From Duganella qianjiadongensis (lineage in GTDB: Bacteria > Pseudomonadota > Gammaproteobacteria > Burkholderiales > Burkholderiaceae_D): 64,000 nucleotides of DNA. Each line of letters begins with the position of its first letter. Position 1 is the first letter of the stretch. Shown in pieces: positions 1-9,250 of the stretch. The position numbers were made by a program, and so were the translations under genes. The notes beneath the pieces were generated by a model. The model was not told the origin of the DNA. It ran no database searches and saw only the letters and a list, made by a program, of their open reading frames with translations. The stretch spans positions 142,008-206,007 of the forward strand of contig NZ_WWCM01000010.1 in the NCBI RefSeq assembly GCF_009857915.1, in the 5' to 3' direction.

Positions 1-1664
1 TTCTTGTGATCGGCTTCCGTCCACCAGTCACGCAGATTGCCGTCGCCGTCGTACTGCGCGCCCTGATCGTCGAAGCCGTGGCTGATTTCGTGGCCGATCA
101 CGCCGCCGATGGCGCCGTAGTTGACGGCATCATCGGCATCCGCATTGAAGAACGGTGCCTGCAGTATCGAAGCAGGAAACACGATTTCGTTCATTTCCGG
201 ATTGTAGTAGGCGTTCACGGTCTGCGGCGTCATGCCCCACTCGTCGCGGTCGATCGGTTTGCCCAGCTTGTTCAGTTCCTTGTTGTATTCGAACTGGTGC
301 GAACGCATCACGTTACCGACCAGATCATCCTTGGCAATCACCAGCTTGGAGTAATCGCGCCAGTGGTTAGGGTAGCCGATCTTGGTGGTGAACTTGGCCA
401 GCTTGGCTTGCGCCTGCTTCTTGGTGGTCGGACTCATCCAGTCCAGCTTGTCGATGCTGGTTTTGTAGGCCGCCAGCAGGTTTTTCACCAGCGCTTCCAT
501 GCGGGCTTTACGCTCGGCCGGGAAGTATTTCTCGACATACAGCTTGCCGACGGATTCGCCCAGCGCGCCTTCCGTGGTCGATACGCCGCGCTTCCAGCGT
601 GGACGCATTTCGGTGACGCCGCTCAGCACCGTGCCGTAGAAGGCAAAGTTCTCATCAACAAAAGCTTTGCTCAGGTAAGGCGCGTTGGCGCGCAGCAGAT
701 GCCACTGGAAGTAAGCTTTCAGGGTATCGACCGGCGTGGACGCTACCAGCGCAGTCATGGATTTCAGGTAGCTAGGCTGGCCCACGATCACATAGTTCAC
801 TTTACCGGCAATACCGGCTGCCTTCAGGTAGGCATTCCAGTCATAGCCCGGTGCCACTTCGCCCAGCTTGGCGATATCGACCTTGTTATAGGCTTTGACC
901 GGATCGCGCAGCTCGACCTTGGTCCATTGCAGCTTGGCCAGTTCGGTTTCGAACGCCACGATCTGCTTGGCGGTAGCGGCGCTGTTAGCGTCGCCTGCCA
1001 GCGCCAGCATCTTGGCAATGTGCTGTTCGTACTTGGCCAGTGCGTCCGCCAGCTTGGCGTCGTCCGCTTTCAGGTAGTAGTCGCGGTCGGGCAGACCGAG
1101 GCCATCCTGAGCCAGATCGACCACGTATTTGGTGGAATCCTTGTTGTCCTGATGGATGCCGAAGCCGAACGGCGCCGACACGCCGATTTCACCCATGTGG
1201 GCGATCAGCGCGGGCAGCTGGCTCTTGTCCGAGAACGCAGCAATCTTGTCCATCTCGCCTTTCAGCGGGCTCAGACCCAGCTGCTCCAGACGGGCTTCAT
1301 CCATGAAGCTGGCGTACAGATCGCCGATGCGCTGGGCATCGGCACCGGCCGACGGGTTGGCGGCAGCGTTTTCGATGATGGCGCGCAGTTGCGGCTGAAT
1401 GTCATCGCGCAGTTTGGCGAAGCTGCCCCAGCTCGATTTATCGGCGGGAATTTCAGTGGTGGCCAGCCATTTGCCGTTCAGGTGGGCAAACATATCGTCC
1501 TGCACGCGCACGGCAGGGTCGATGTACTCGACGGCGATACCAGAAGTCAGGGTTTTTGGAGCAACTTTGGCGCTGGCCGGTGCAACACTTTTGGCGTTGT
1601 CGGCTGCACCTGCGAGACCCGCGATCAGGCTCAGGGTCAGGGCACTTACGAGATGACGTTTCAC
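1..1664 (-). CDS. M13 family zinc metallopeptidase, copy A (C-terminus off the left edge)
   Basis: Third of three tandem M13 (neprilysin/PepO-type) endopeptidases that hydrolyse peptides in the periplasm. About 554 residues are visible. A signal peptide occupies roughly residues 1-22, followed by the M13 N-terminal domain (RAQDDMFAHLNGKW near 55). The zinc-binding HEISH motif is at 525-529, in a GHEISHGFDDQGAQY context. About 120 C-terminal residues lie beyond the window, judging from the paralogs. The start is read as GTG at 1664, preceded by AAGGA at good spacing; no ATG fits the signal peptide. It lies 93 bp downstream of copy B on the same strand and may be cotranscribed. The family assignment is certain; the substrate is unknown. 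Confidence 0.93.
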   Translation of the reverse strand, partial: MKRHLVSALTLSLIAGLAGAADNAKSVAPASAKVAPKTLTSGIAVEYIDPAVRVQDDMFAHLNGKWLATTEIPADKSSWGSFAKLRDDIQPQLRAIIENAAANPSAGADAQRIGDLYASFMDEARLEQLGLSPLKGEMDKIAAFSDKSQLPALIAHMGEIGVSAPFGFGIHQDNKDSTKYVVDLAQDGLGLPDRDYYLKADDAKLADALAKYEQHIAKMLALAGDANSAATAKQIVAFETELAKLQWTKVELRDPVKAYNKVDIAKLGEVAPGYDWNAYLKAAGIAGKVNYVIVGQPSYLKSMTALVASTPVDTLKAYFQWHLLRANAPYLSKAFVDENFAFYGTVLSGVTEMRPRWKRGVSTTEGALGESVGKLYVEKYFPAERKARMEALVKNLLAAYKTSIDKLDWMSPTTKKQAQAKLAKFTTKIGYPNHWRDYSKLVIAKDDLVGNVMRSHQFEYNKELNKLGKPIDRDEWGMTPQTVNAYYNPEMNEIVFPASILQAPFFNADADDAVNYGAIGGVIGHEISHGFDDQGAQYDGDGNLRDWWTEADHK

Positions 1665-1757
1665 GTTTTATCCTTGTTGATAGGGGAACAAACAGGCCGA
1701 TACACGATGATAGGCCGGACCAACTTTATAGCACACGGCCCACCAGCGGATAAAGGC

Positions 1758-3785
1758 TTACCACATATTGACGCGTTCTTTCGGCGCCAGATACATCTTA
1801 TCGCCCGGTTTTACCCCAAAAGCGTTGTAAAAACCGGCTTGATTACGCAGCGTGCCATTGGCGCGGAAACGGTCCGGCGCATGCGGATCGGCTTTCAGAT
1901 ACACGATCTGCTGGGCTTCCCGGGTCTTGCTGCGCCATACCTGGGCAAAGCCCATGTAGAAGCGCTGGTCGCCCGTCAGGCCATCGATCACTGGAGCAGG
2001 CTGGCCTTGCAGTGACAATTGGTAAGCCTTGTAGGCAATGGCTGCACCGGAATTGTCGGCAATGTTTTCGCCCAGCGTCAGTTCGCCATTGACGCGGTAG
2101 CCGGGCAGCGGGCTGAAGGCACTGTACTGTTTCACCAGCATCTTGCTGCGGGCAGCAAAGTTCTTGTGGTCGGCCGCCGTCCACCAGTCGCGCAGATTGC
2201 CGTCGCCATCGTACTGGGCGCCCTGATCGTCGAAGCCATGGCTGATTTCATGGCCGATCACGGCGCCGATGGCGCCATAGTTGACCGCATCATCTGCCTC
2301 CGCATTGAAGAACGGCGGCTGCAGGATCACGGCCGGGAACACGATTTCGTTCAGCTCGGGGTTGTAATAGGCATTCACCGTCTGCGGCGTCATGCCCCAC
2401 TCGGCACGGTCGATAGGCTTGCCCAGCTTGCTGACTTCCTTGGCGTATTCGAAGGCATGCGAGCGCTGCACATTGCCCACCAGATCATCGGCCTTGACCG
2501 TCAGCGCCGAGTAGTCGCGCCATTTGTCGGGATAGCCTATCTTCACCATGAACTTGGCCAGCTTGTCCTGCGCCTGCTGCTTGGTGGCGGGCCCCATCCA
2601 GTCCAGCGTATTGATGCTCTGCCTGAACGCCGCCAGCAGGTTCTGCACCAGCGCTTCCATGCGCGCCTTGCGCTCGGCCGGGAAGTACTGTTCCACATAC
2701 AGCTTGCCCAGACTTTCGCCCAGTGCGCCATCGGTAGCATTCACGGCACGCTTCCAGCGCGGCTGCTGTTCCTTCACATCGCTCAGCACCGTGCCATAGA
2801 AAGCAAAGTTCTCGCGCGCAAACGGCTGCGCCAGATAGGCCGCATGGGCGTGGATCACCTGCCAGCGGAAATACGCCTGCCACGTGGCCAGCGGGGTGCT
2901 CTGCAGCAGCCCGTTCACGCCCTTGATGAAGCTGGGCTGGCTCACGATCACGTAATCGACTTTGCCGCCTATGCCCGTATCGGCCAGCCACGTGGTCCAG
3001 TCGAAAGCGGGCGCCAGCTTGTTCAGCTGGGCCAGCGGCACCTTGTTGTAGGCTTTGACCGGATCGCGCAACGCGACCTTATCCCACTGCAATTTTGCCA
3101 GCGCCGTCTCCAGCGCAACGATGGTGCGCGCTTCGGCATCAGGCTGGGTGCTGCCCGCCAGCGCCAGCATGCGGCTCACGTGCTGCTGGTATTTGGCCAG
3201 CGTGTCGGCCATCTTGCGGTCAGATTTTTTCAGATAGTAATCGCGGTCCGGCAGGCTCAGGCCGTCCTGCGCGATATCGGCCACGTAGCGGGTGGAATCC
3301 TTGTTATCCTGATGGATCAGGAAACCGAACGGCGCAGTCACGCCCAGCCGGTGGTAGTGGGCAAACAGGGCAGGCAGCTGGGCCTTGTCGCGCAGGGTGG
3401 CCACCCGGTCCAGTTCGGGCTGCAGCGGTGCCAGCCCCAGTTGTTCGAGACGGGCTTCATCCATATAGCTGGCGTAGAAATCGCCGATGCGCTGGGCGTC
3501 GCTACCGGCCTGCTTGCTGCTGTCACTGGCGGCCGCTTCGATCAGGGCGCGCAGCTGCGGCTTGGTGTCGTCATCGAGCTTTTCGAACGAGCCCCAGCTA
3601 GCCTTATCGGCAGGAATCTCTGTCTGCTCCAGCCAGCGGCCATTCACATGATGAAAGAAATCATCCTGCGCCCGCACACCGGTATCGGCGGCGGCACGGT
3701 CGACGCCGGACAGTTTAGGCTGGGCCTGTACACCGGCCGCGGCCAGCAAGCCCAGCATCAAGGCACTCAACAGATAGGTTTTCAA
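1758..3785 (-). CDS. M13 family zinc metallopeptidase, copy B
   Basis: Complete 675-residue M13 endopeptidase, a paralog of the genes on both sides. It has a signal peptide at about 1-20 (LLSALMLGLLAAAGVQAQ), the M13 N-terminal domain (RAQDDFFHHVNGRW), the zinc motif HEISH at 512-516 followed by GFDDQGAQYDGDGN, a second zinc-ligand region GENIADNSG, and a C-terminus ending NMW. The start is taken as TTG at 3785 with GGGAG just upstream. A longer frame reaches 3866, but its extra residues are not signal-peptide-like and run into a terminator hairpin. That hairpin separates this gene from copy C, so it probably has its own promoter or depends on readthrough. Confidence 0.94.
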   Translation of the reverse strand: MKTYLLSALMLGLLAAAGVQAQPKLSGVDRAAADTGVRAQDDFFHHVNGRWLEQTEIPADKASWGSFEKLDDDTKPQLRALIEAAASDSSKQAGSDAQRIGDFYASYMDEARLEQLGLAPLQPELDRVATLRDKAQLPALFAHYHRLGVTAPFGFLIHQDNKDSTRYVADIAQDGLSLPDRDYYLKKSDRKMADTLAKYQQHVSRMLALAGSTQPDAEARTIVALETALAKLQWDKVALRDPVKAYNKVPLAQLNKLAPAFDWTTWLADTGIGGKVDYVIVSQPSFIKGVNGLLQSTPLATWQAYFRWQVIHAHAAYLAQPFARENFAFYGTVLSDVKEQQPRWKRAVNATDGALGESLGKLYVEQYFPAERKARMEALVQNLLAAFRQSINTLDWMGPATKQQAQDKLAKFMVKIGYPDKWRDYSALTVKADDLVGNVQRSHAFEYAKEVSKLGKPIDRAEWGMTPQTVNAYYNPELNEIVFPAVILQPPFFNAEADDAVNYGAIGAVIGHEISHGFDDQGAQYDGDGNLRDWWTAADHKNFAARSKMLVKQYSAFSPLPGYRVNGELTLGENIADNSGAAIAYKAYQLSLQGQPAPVIDGLTGDQRFYMGFAQVWRSKTREAQQIVYLKADPHAPDRFRANGTLRNQAGFYNAFGVKPGDKMYLAPKERVNMW

Positions 3786-3844
3786 AGCGGACTCCCGTGA
3801 CGGACGGTAAAAAAAATTGATAATAACAAAGATAGAACAATAAC

Positions 3845-3882
3845 AAAAAGGCCACGGTATGTGCACATACCATGGCCTTTTT
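3845..3882 (-). terminator. Intrinsic terminator after M13 copy C
   Basis: The arms AAAAAGGCCACGGTATGTG and CACATACCATGGCCTTTTT pair along 19 positions with one mismatch. On the minus strand the stem is followed by a T run. It lies 16 bp past the stop of M13 copy C and about 60 bp upstream of the copy B start. Confidence 0.8.
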
Positions 3883-3897
3883 ATTAAGTGGAAACGA

Positions 3898-5931
3898 TTA
3901 CCAGATATTCACCCGCTGTTCCGGCGCAACATACATCTGGTCGCCCGGCTGCACGCCAAACGCCTCGTAGAAGCCCGCCTGATTGACCAGCGTGCCATTG
4001 GCGCGGAACTGGCCCGGCGAATGCGGATCGGTCTTGATCAGCACGATCTGCTGCTTGTCGCGCACCTTGGCGCGCCAGACCTGGGCAAAGCCCATGTAGA
4101 AGCGCTGGTCGCCCGTCAGACCGTCGATCACCGGTGCCGGTTTGCCGCCCAGCGACAGCTTATAGGCCTTGTAGGCGATGGCCAGACCGGAGTTATCGGC
4201 AATGTTCTCGCCCAGCGTCAGCGCGCCGTTGACGTTATAGCCTTTGACGGGGCTGTAGGCGTCGTACTGCTTGACCAGCGCATCGGTCTTGAGCTTGAAG
4301 TTGGCGCGGTCCTGCTTGCTCCACCAGTCGCGCAGATTGCCGTCGCCATCGGACTGGCTGCCCTTGTCGTCGAAGCCGTGGCTGATTTCGTGGCCGATCA
4401 CGGCACCGATGGCGCCGTAGTTGACCGCATCATCGGCACGCGCATCGAAGAACGGCGGCTGCAGAATCGCGGCCGGGAACACGATCTCGTTTTTCGACGG
4501 GTTGTAATAGGCGTTCACCGTCTGCGGCGTCATGCCCCACTCTTCGCGATCGACCGGCTTGCCCAGCTTTTCCACCATGCGCTGGTAGGAGAAGCTGGAG
4601 GCGCGCATGGCGTTGCCGATCAGGTCATTCTGCTTGATCGCCAGCGCGCTGTAATCGCGCCATTTGTTCGGATAGCCGATTTTCGGCGTGAACTTGGCCA
4701 GCTTGGCCTGCGCTTCCGTCTTGGTTTCCGGGCTCATCCAGTCCAGCGCATCGATGCTGGTCTTGTAGGAGGCCAGCAGATTCTGCACCAGCACTTCCAT
4801 GCGGGCCTTGCGCTCGGGCGGGAAGTGCTGCGCCACATACAGCTTGCCCAGCACTTCGCCCAGACTGTTTTCCACCAGACCGACGGCCGATTTCCAGCGC
4901 GGCGGCTTCACGGCCACGCCGGTCAGCACGGTGCTGAAGAAGGCGAAATGGGCATCGGCGAAATCATGCGACAGATATGGCGATGCGCGGCGCAGCAAAC
5001 TCCATTCGAAATACGCCTTCCACGTGGCCAGATCGGTTTTCTCCAGCACGCCATTGAGCGCCGTCAGGTAGCCGGGCTGGTTGACGATCACGTAATCGGT
5101 CTTGCCGGCCACGCCCGAAGCTGCCAGCGCACCCTGCCAGTCGTAGCCGGGCGACAGCGCCGCCAGTTCCTGCAGGCCCATCTTGTTGTAGCGCTTGACG
5201 GGGTCGCGGTTCTCGACCTTGGTCCACTGCACTTCGGCCAGCGCCGTTTCCAGCGCCACGATGGCCTTGGCACTGGCTTCCGGCTCGGCATGGCCGGCCA
5301 GTTTGAGGATGTGGGCAATGTGAGCCTGATACTTGGCCAGCACGCTGGCCATTTCGGCGTCGTCTTTTTTCAGATAGTAGTCGCGGTCGGGCAGACCCAG
5401 ACCGCTCTGCGCGATGCCCACCGCGTACACGGTGGAAGCACGCGCATCCTGACTCACGTAGATGCCGTAAGGTGCGCTGGCGCCGATTTCGTTCAGGTGG
5501 GCGATCAGGCGGGGGAAGGCTTTCTTGTCCTTGATGCCGCGGATGTGATTGAGTTCGCCCGCCAGCGGTTTGACGCCCAGCGCATCGAGCTGCTTCTCGT
5601 CCATGAAGCTGGCATACAGGTCGCCAATCTTCTGCGCATCGCTACCGGCCTTGCGCTTCTTGTCGGCTTCGGCAGCTTCGATGATGCTGCGCAGCTGCGG
5701 CAGCACATCGTCGCGCAGCTTGGCGAAGGTGCCCCAGCTGGATTTGTCTGCGGGGATCTCGGTGGTCTTCAGCCACGTGCCGTTGAGGTACTGGAAGAAG
5801 TCGTCCTGTGCGCGCACGCTGCGGTCGATGAACTGGGTATCAATGCCGGAAATCGGCGTCGTATCGTGGGCGCTGGCAAAAGCAGCCATCAGGCTCAGCG
5901 CCAGCGTGCTCAGTACAAAACGTGTTTTCAA
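3898..5931 (-). CDS. M13 family zinc metallopeptidase, copy C
   Basis: Complete 677-residue secreted M13 endopeptidase. A signal peptide at about 1-21 ends ASA-HD. The N-terminal M13 domain begins near RAQDDFFQYLNGTW, the zinc motif HEISH is at 514-518, GENIADNSG supplies the third-ligand region, and the C-terminus is NIW. The start is TTG at 5931 with a GGAG-type site upstream; no ATG is available near the signal peptide. It begins 12 bp after the stop of the TonB-dependent receptor gene, which strongly implies one transcript, and is followed by a hairpin terminator. The pairing suggests peptide handling linked to an outer-membrane uptake receptor, but the substrate is not visible. Confidence 0.95.
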   Translation of the reverse strand: MKTRFVLSTLALSLMAAFASAHDTTPISGIDTQFIDRSVRAQDDFFQYLNGTWLKTTEIPADKSSWGTFAKLRDDVLPQLRSIIEAAEADKKRKAGSDAQKIGDLYASFMDEKQLDALGVKPLAGELNHIRGIKDKKAFPRLIAHLNEIGASAPYGIYVSQDARASTVYAVGIAQSGLGLPDRDYYLKKDDAEMASVLAKYQAHIAHILKLAGHAEPEASAKAIVALETALAEVQWTKVENRDPVKRYNKMGLQELAALSPGYDWQGALAASGVAGKTDYVIVNQPGYLTALNGVLEKTDLATWKAYFEWSLLRRASPYLSHDFADAHFAFFSTVLTGVAVKPPRWKSAVGLVENSLGEVLGKLYVAQHFPPERKARMEVLVQNLLASYKTSIDALDWMSPETKTEAQAKLAKFTPKIGYPNKWRDYSALAIKQNDLIGNAMRASSFSYQRMVEKLGKPVDREEWGMTPQTVNAYYNPSKNEIVFPAAILQPPFFDARADDAVNYGAIGAVIGHEISHGFDDKGSQSDGDGNLRDWWSKQDRANFKLKTDALVKQYDAYSPVKGYNVNGALTLGENIADNSGLAIAYKAYKLSLGGKPAPVIDGLTGDQRFYMGFAQVWRAKVRDKQQIVLIKTDPHSPGQFRANGTLVNQAGFYEAFGVQPGDQMYVAPEQRVNIW

Positions 5932-5943
5932 TGGAGGTCTCCG

Positions 5944-8163
5944 TTAGAACTTCAGTTCATATTTAACGCTCCAGACCACATAGGTCTGGTTGCTGGTGTA
6001 GGCCGCTTGTGACAGCCCGTTGGTATTGACGATGTTACTACCGAGTGCGCTTTCCGCCATCAGATTGTTGGCCGAAATACGCAGCTGCTGCAAACTGTCG
6101 ATCTTCCACAGCCCGTACACATCGAAGGAACGCTTGCGGCTGCTGCCGATTTCCTGCGTCAGGCTGCTCTGCACCAGCGTCGGTGCCGTCCAGTTCATAT
6201 TCGCGCCCAGCGTCAGCGGCAGCGCCTTGAGACGGTAGTCCATGCCCAGATTGGCGGTCTGTTTAGGCTGCGCATCGAGATGGTTGTTCGGGCCCGGAAT
6301 ATCGTCCACGCTGGACCAGAAGCGGCTGTAGTTGGAGCGGAAATCGATGGCCGGGCCCTGCGCCAGCAGTTCCTGCAGCTGGAACTTGGCTTCCAGCTCG
6401 ATGCCCTTGGTGCGCGCATGGCCGATGTTCTGCGGCGTCGACACCCAGCGCGGTCCCGTGGCCGTGTTCACCAGCGTGACTTCGCGCCGGATCAGATCAT
6501 CGATATTGCGGATGAAGCCCGTCGCGCTAATGATGCCGCTGCGACCGACATAATGTTCGTAGGCCAGATCCAGCCCCGTCGCCAGTTCCGGTTTCAGATA
6601 AGGATTGCCGGTGCGGTCAGGACGGGTGGCGCTGTTCAGGCGCGAAATCGACGGCAGCGCAATCAGATCCGAAACATTGGCCGCCTTGTAGCTCTTGGTC
6701 AGGCTGGCGCGCAGCTGGTCTTTCTCGCTGCCGGGAATGCGGTACACGGCATGCAGCAGCGGGCTCAATACGCTGCTGGTGTTGTCGATAGCGCCGCCAG
6801 CACGGCTGCTGGTGGTGCGTATGCCTTCCCAGCGCAGGCCGCCGTAGCCCGACCATTGCGGCGAGATATCCCATTCATCCTGGGCATACAGGGCCAGACG
6901 GCGGCTGTCGGCGGTCAGGTTATCGCCCGACTCGGCAAACTGCGGCACGCCGTTCTGGTCTACCGACACCTTGGTTTCCACCCGGTGGCCCAGTTCCACA
7001 TCCCAGCCTGCGGCCAGACCGTGGCTGCGGCCCAGCGGTGCCGTGTACTTGCCGCCGCTGTTGAAGCTATGCTCGCGCACCGAAGCAGTATCGGTAAAGC
7101 TGTCCTGCAGCTTGCCCGCAGCATCGTACTGGGCGCGCTGGGTGTCGTTGTCGCTGCGGCCATTGCCGAAGCCGAATTTCACGTCCAGCTTGGCCGCGCC
7201 ATCGAGCTTGTGGATCCAGTTGCCGAAGCCGCGCATGAAAGTACCCGAGTAATGGGTTTTGCTCAGCGCCGTGACATATTCGGGCGGCTGCTGCAGGTCT
7301 GGCGGCACCAGCCCGGTATTCTGGCCCAGATCGCTGCGGGCATCGCCGTGGCTGCGGAAGCTCATGATGAAAGGCTGGAAGTTCAGCGTATCGCCGCCGC
7401 CGAATTTGTACGACAGGCGGGGCGTGAAATGCACGCCATAGGCAGTGCGGCGGCTCTGCTCGAGCACATTCTGGTCCTTGAGCACCACGCCATCGGCGCG
7501 GGTGTCGCGGTTGTAGGTCAGGCTGTTATCGTGCGGCAGATTCTCGAACAGCGAGCCCGACAGCAAATAGGTGAGCTGGCCGATTTTACCGGGGGCAGTC
7601 AGCGAAATATTCGGCGCGTGGCGGCCCTGCTCGATGGTATCGGTCAGCTTGAGCTGCTTGTCGCGCTGCTGGTAGCCGTCGCGCAGCACAATGTTGATGG
7701 TGCCGGCGATCGCCTGCGCGCTATGCTCGGCCACGGGGCCGCGCATGATTTCGACGCGCTCGACCTGATCGGGCGACAGCGATTCCATGGAAAAACCGGC
7801 CGGCGGACGTTCGCCATTGAGCAGCACCTGCGTATAACCGTTGCCCATACCGCGCATGCGCACATCGCCGCCACGGCCGGGACGGCCGCCCAGCGTCACG
7901 CCGGGCAGGCGTTTCAGTACGTCACCCAGATTGCTGTCGCCATTGCGGTCCAGCTCTTCGCGGCTGAAAATCTGCTTGCCGGCGACGGAATTGCGGCGCT
8001 CGTCGATGTCGCTGGCCCGCCCGCCCGTCACATTGACCTGCTGTACCGGCTTGCCGTCAGGGCCCAGCGGCGGCTTGCTGGCGGAGCCGCCCAGTTCGTT
8101 TTGCGCGATCGCATTGGACGCGCCCAGCAGTGCCATACAGGCGTAAGGAATCAGTTTGCTCAT
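5944..8163 (-). CDS. TonB-dependent outer-membrane receptor
   Basis: 739-residue ligand-gated outer-membrane receptor energised by TonB-ExbB-ExbD. A signal peptide at about 1-20 (ALLGASNAIAQ) precedes the plug domain at about 35-160 (EELDRNGDSNLGDVLKRLPG, then DQVERVEIMRGPVAEHS and AIAGTINIVLRDG). A beta-barrel follows to the C-terminus and ends in phenylalanine (VKYELKF), as outer-membrane proteins do. The start ATG at 8163 is well placed but its ribosome site is weak. The M13 copy C gene begins 12 bp downstream, so the two are likely coexpressed. The barrel does not identify the ligand; siderophore, haem or peptide are all possible. No sigma/anti-sigma pair lies alongside in this window. 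Confidence 0.94.
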   Translation of the reverse strand: MSKLIPYACMALLGASNAIAQNELGGSASKPPLGPDGKPVQQVNVTGGRASDIDERRNSVAGKQIFSREELDRNGDSNLGDVLKRLPGVTLGGRPGRGGDVRMRGMGNGYTQVLLNGERPPAGFSMESLSPDQVERVEIMRGPVAEHSAQAIAGTINIVLRDGYQQRDKQLKLTDTIEQGRHAPNISLTAPGKIGQLTYLLSGSLFENLPHDNSLTYNRDTRADGVVLKDQNVLEQSRRTAYGVHFTPRLSYKFGGGDTLNFQPFIMSFRSHGDARSDLGQNTGLVPPDLQQPPEYVTALSKTHYSGTFMRGFGNWIHKLDGAAKLDVKFGFGNGRSDNDTQRAQYDAAGKLQDSFTDTASVREHSFNSGGKYTAPLGRSHGLAAGWDVELGHRVETKVSVDQNGVPQFAESGDNLTADSRRLALYAQDEWDISPQWSGYGGLRWEGIRTTSSRAGGAIDNTSSVLSPLLHAVYRIPGSEKDQLRASLTKSYKAANVSDLIALPSISRLNSATRPDRTGNPYLKPELATGLDLAYEHYVGRSGIISATGFIRNIDDLIRREVTLVNTATGPRWVSTPQNIGHARTKGIELEAKFQLQELLAQGPAIDFRSNYSRFWSSVDDIPGPNNHLDAQPKQTANLGMDYRLKALPLTLGANMNWTAPTLVQSSLTQEIGSSRKRSFDVYGLWKIDSLQQLRISANNLMAESALGSNIVNTNGLSQAAYTSNQTYVVWSVKYELKF

Positions 8164-8287
8164 AGGGCCGCTATTTTACTGGCAGCCCTAGGGACAAACT
8201 CGCGCAAGCGCAGAATGTTACTTTACGATACACAGCCGCCGAATCTAGCCACTTCGGACCTGATGAGCGCCATGTTCTGGCAGATTT

Positions 8288-8878
8288 TTAGCCGCCACCA
8301 CCGGGCATAGGCAGGTTCAGGCTGCTACCACCGGGGCCATTGATACTGGCACCGCCACCGCCGCGCCGGCCGCCGCCATGGCGTCCTTCGCCGCCCTCTT
8401 CGCGGCGCGCGCCGCCAGCAGCCGGTCCGGCCCGTTCGGGCACACGCTGCAACTGTTCGGCCACCAGCTGCACCACGGTCTGGCGCTGGCTTTCACTGAG
8501 GGCATCATTCACCGTCAGCCACCATTCGCGCAGCAGCTTTTCCTCGCTGGCGGCAGCGGCCGCCTCCGTTTCCACCGCCTTCGCCAGCTCACGCAACTCC
8601 ACATTGCTGCCTTTCAGGCCTTCCTGCAGGGCAGCCTGCATCTGTTCGCGGCGGGTCTGGCGCTCGCGCAGCAGATTACGCGTTTTGGTCTCGGTCTGCT
8701 GCCACAGGATCTGCTGGTTGCTGTTCAGGTTCAGCGCCTTCTTCAGCTCCGCCGCCATGGGCAGATAATCCTCGGCCCGCATTTCCATGGCCGGCAAAGC
8801 CCAGGCCGGCGCCAGTGCGGCACCTAGGGCCAGCGCCGCCACGCTGCGGCGCCAGCCCGTCATCAATCTTGCTTGCAT
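8288..8878 (-). CDS. Small CpxP/Spy-like periplasmic protein with glycine-rich tail
   Basis: 196 residues. A signal peptide at about 1-28 (ALALGAALAPAWA) is followed by a helical, charged middle (residues 38-150: LKKALNLNSNQQILWQQ, then LLRERQTRREQMQAAL), organised like the helix-turn-helix pairs of CpxP/Spy-type periplasmic chaperones and metal sensors. The last 45 residues are Gly/Arg-rich (GGGRRGGGGAS, PMPGGGG). The similarity is in composition and helix pattern; no diagnostic LTxxQ motif is clear, so a function is not assigned. A terminator-like hairpin sits in its leader 24 bp upstream. It is the only minus-strand gene between the TonB receptor and the protease gene on the other strand. 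Confidence 0.75.
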   Translation of the reverse strand: MQARLMTGWRRSVAALALGAALAPAWALPAMEMRAEDYLPMAAELKKALNLNSNQQILWQQTETKTRNLLRERQTRREQMQAALQEGLKGSNVELRELAKAVETEAAAAASEEKLLREWWLTVNDALSESQRQTVVQLVAEQLQRVPERAGPAAGGARREEGGEGRHGGGRRGGGGASINGPGGSSLNLPMPGGGG

Positions 8879-9250
8879 ACAAACTCCATCGGTAAGGGGG
8901 CAAAAAAAAGCCTGCGCTTGGGGCGCAGGCGAAAAACCACTTCAGGGTAGAGAGAAATACGAGTTCAGTGTAGGCCGCGTTTTCCCCCGCAGGAAGAGCT
9001 TCTTACAATTGCTTACCGACCTTTACGCCATCTATACATGCCGCAGGAAGTTGCAAATTATTCAGTCGGGCCAGCCCCTGCTGGGGCGCCGCGCTTGTCA
9101 AGCAGCGCCGTGGTAAATCTGCGTAAAGGTATAAATCATTTCGTGACGGCTAGAACGCTTTCCGGAAATCAGGTTTATACTGAATCGAGCACGTTGCCGC
9201 GAAAACTCAAGGGCGGCCACGGCGATCTGCAACATTAGATAGGTGGCAAT
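8879..9250. other. 372-bp intergenic region, divergent
   Basis: Separates the minus-strand CpxP-like gene from the plus-strand S41 protease gene. It holds the hairpin at 8902-8930. A possible minus-strand promoter lies just behind the hairpin: TTCCTG, 17 nt, TACACT reading leftward, with the -10 near 8968-8973. This would give a leader of about 50-60 nt ending at the hairpin. No convincing coding sequence is present; the short frames here lack ribosome sites and conserved features. The protease gene has AGGTGG shortly before its ATG. Confidence 0.45.
8902..8930 (-). terminator. Minus-strand intrinsic terminator or attenuator upstream of the CpxP-like gene
   Basis: Perfect 8-bp stem GCCTGCGC/GCGCAGGC with a 5-nt loop. 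On the minus strand it is followed by eight T residues. It lies just upstream of the gene that starts at 8878 and no minus-strand gene lies behind it, so it either attenuates that gene or ends a short leader RNA. Confidence 0.65.

Noticed and set aside
6..3800. Long plus-strand open frames opposite the M13 genes (669 and 593 codons)
   Set aside because: They are antisense shadows; the minus-strand proteins carry full M13 motifs, and the plus-strand translations show only repetitive low-information sequence.
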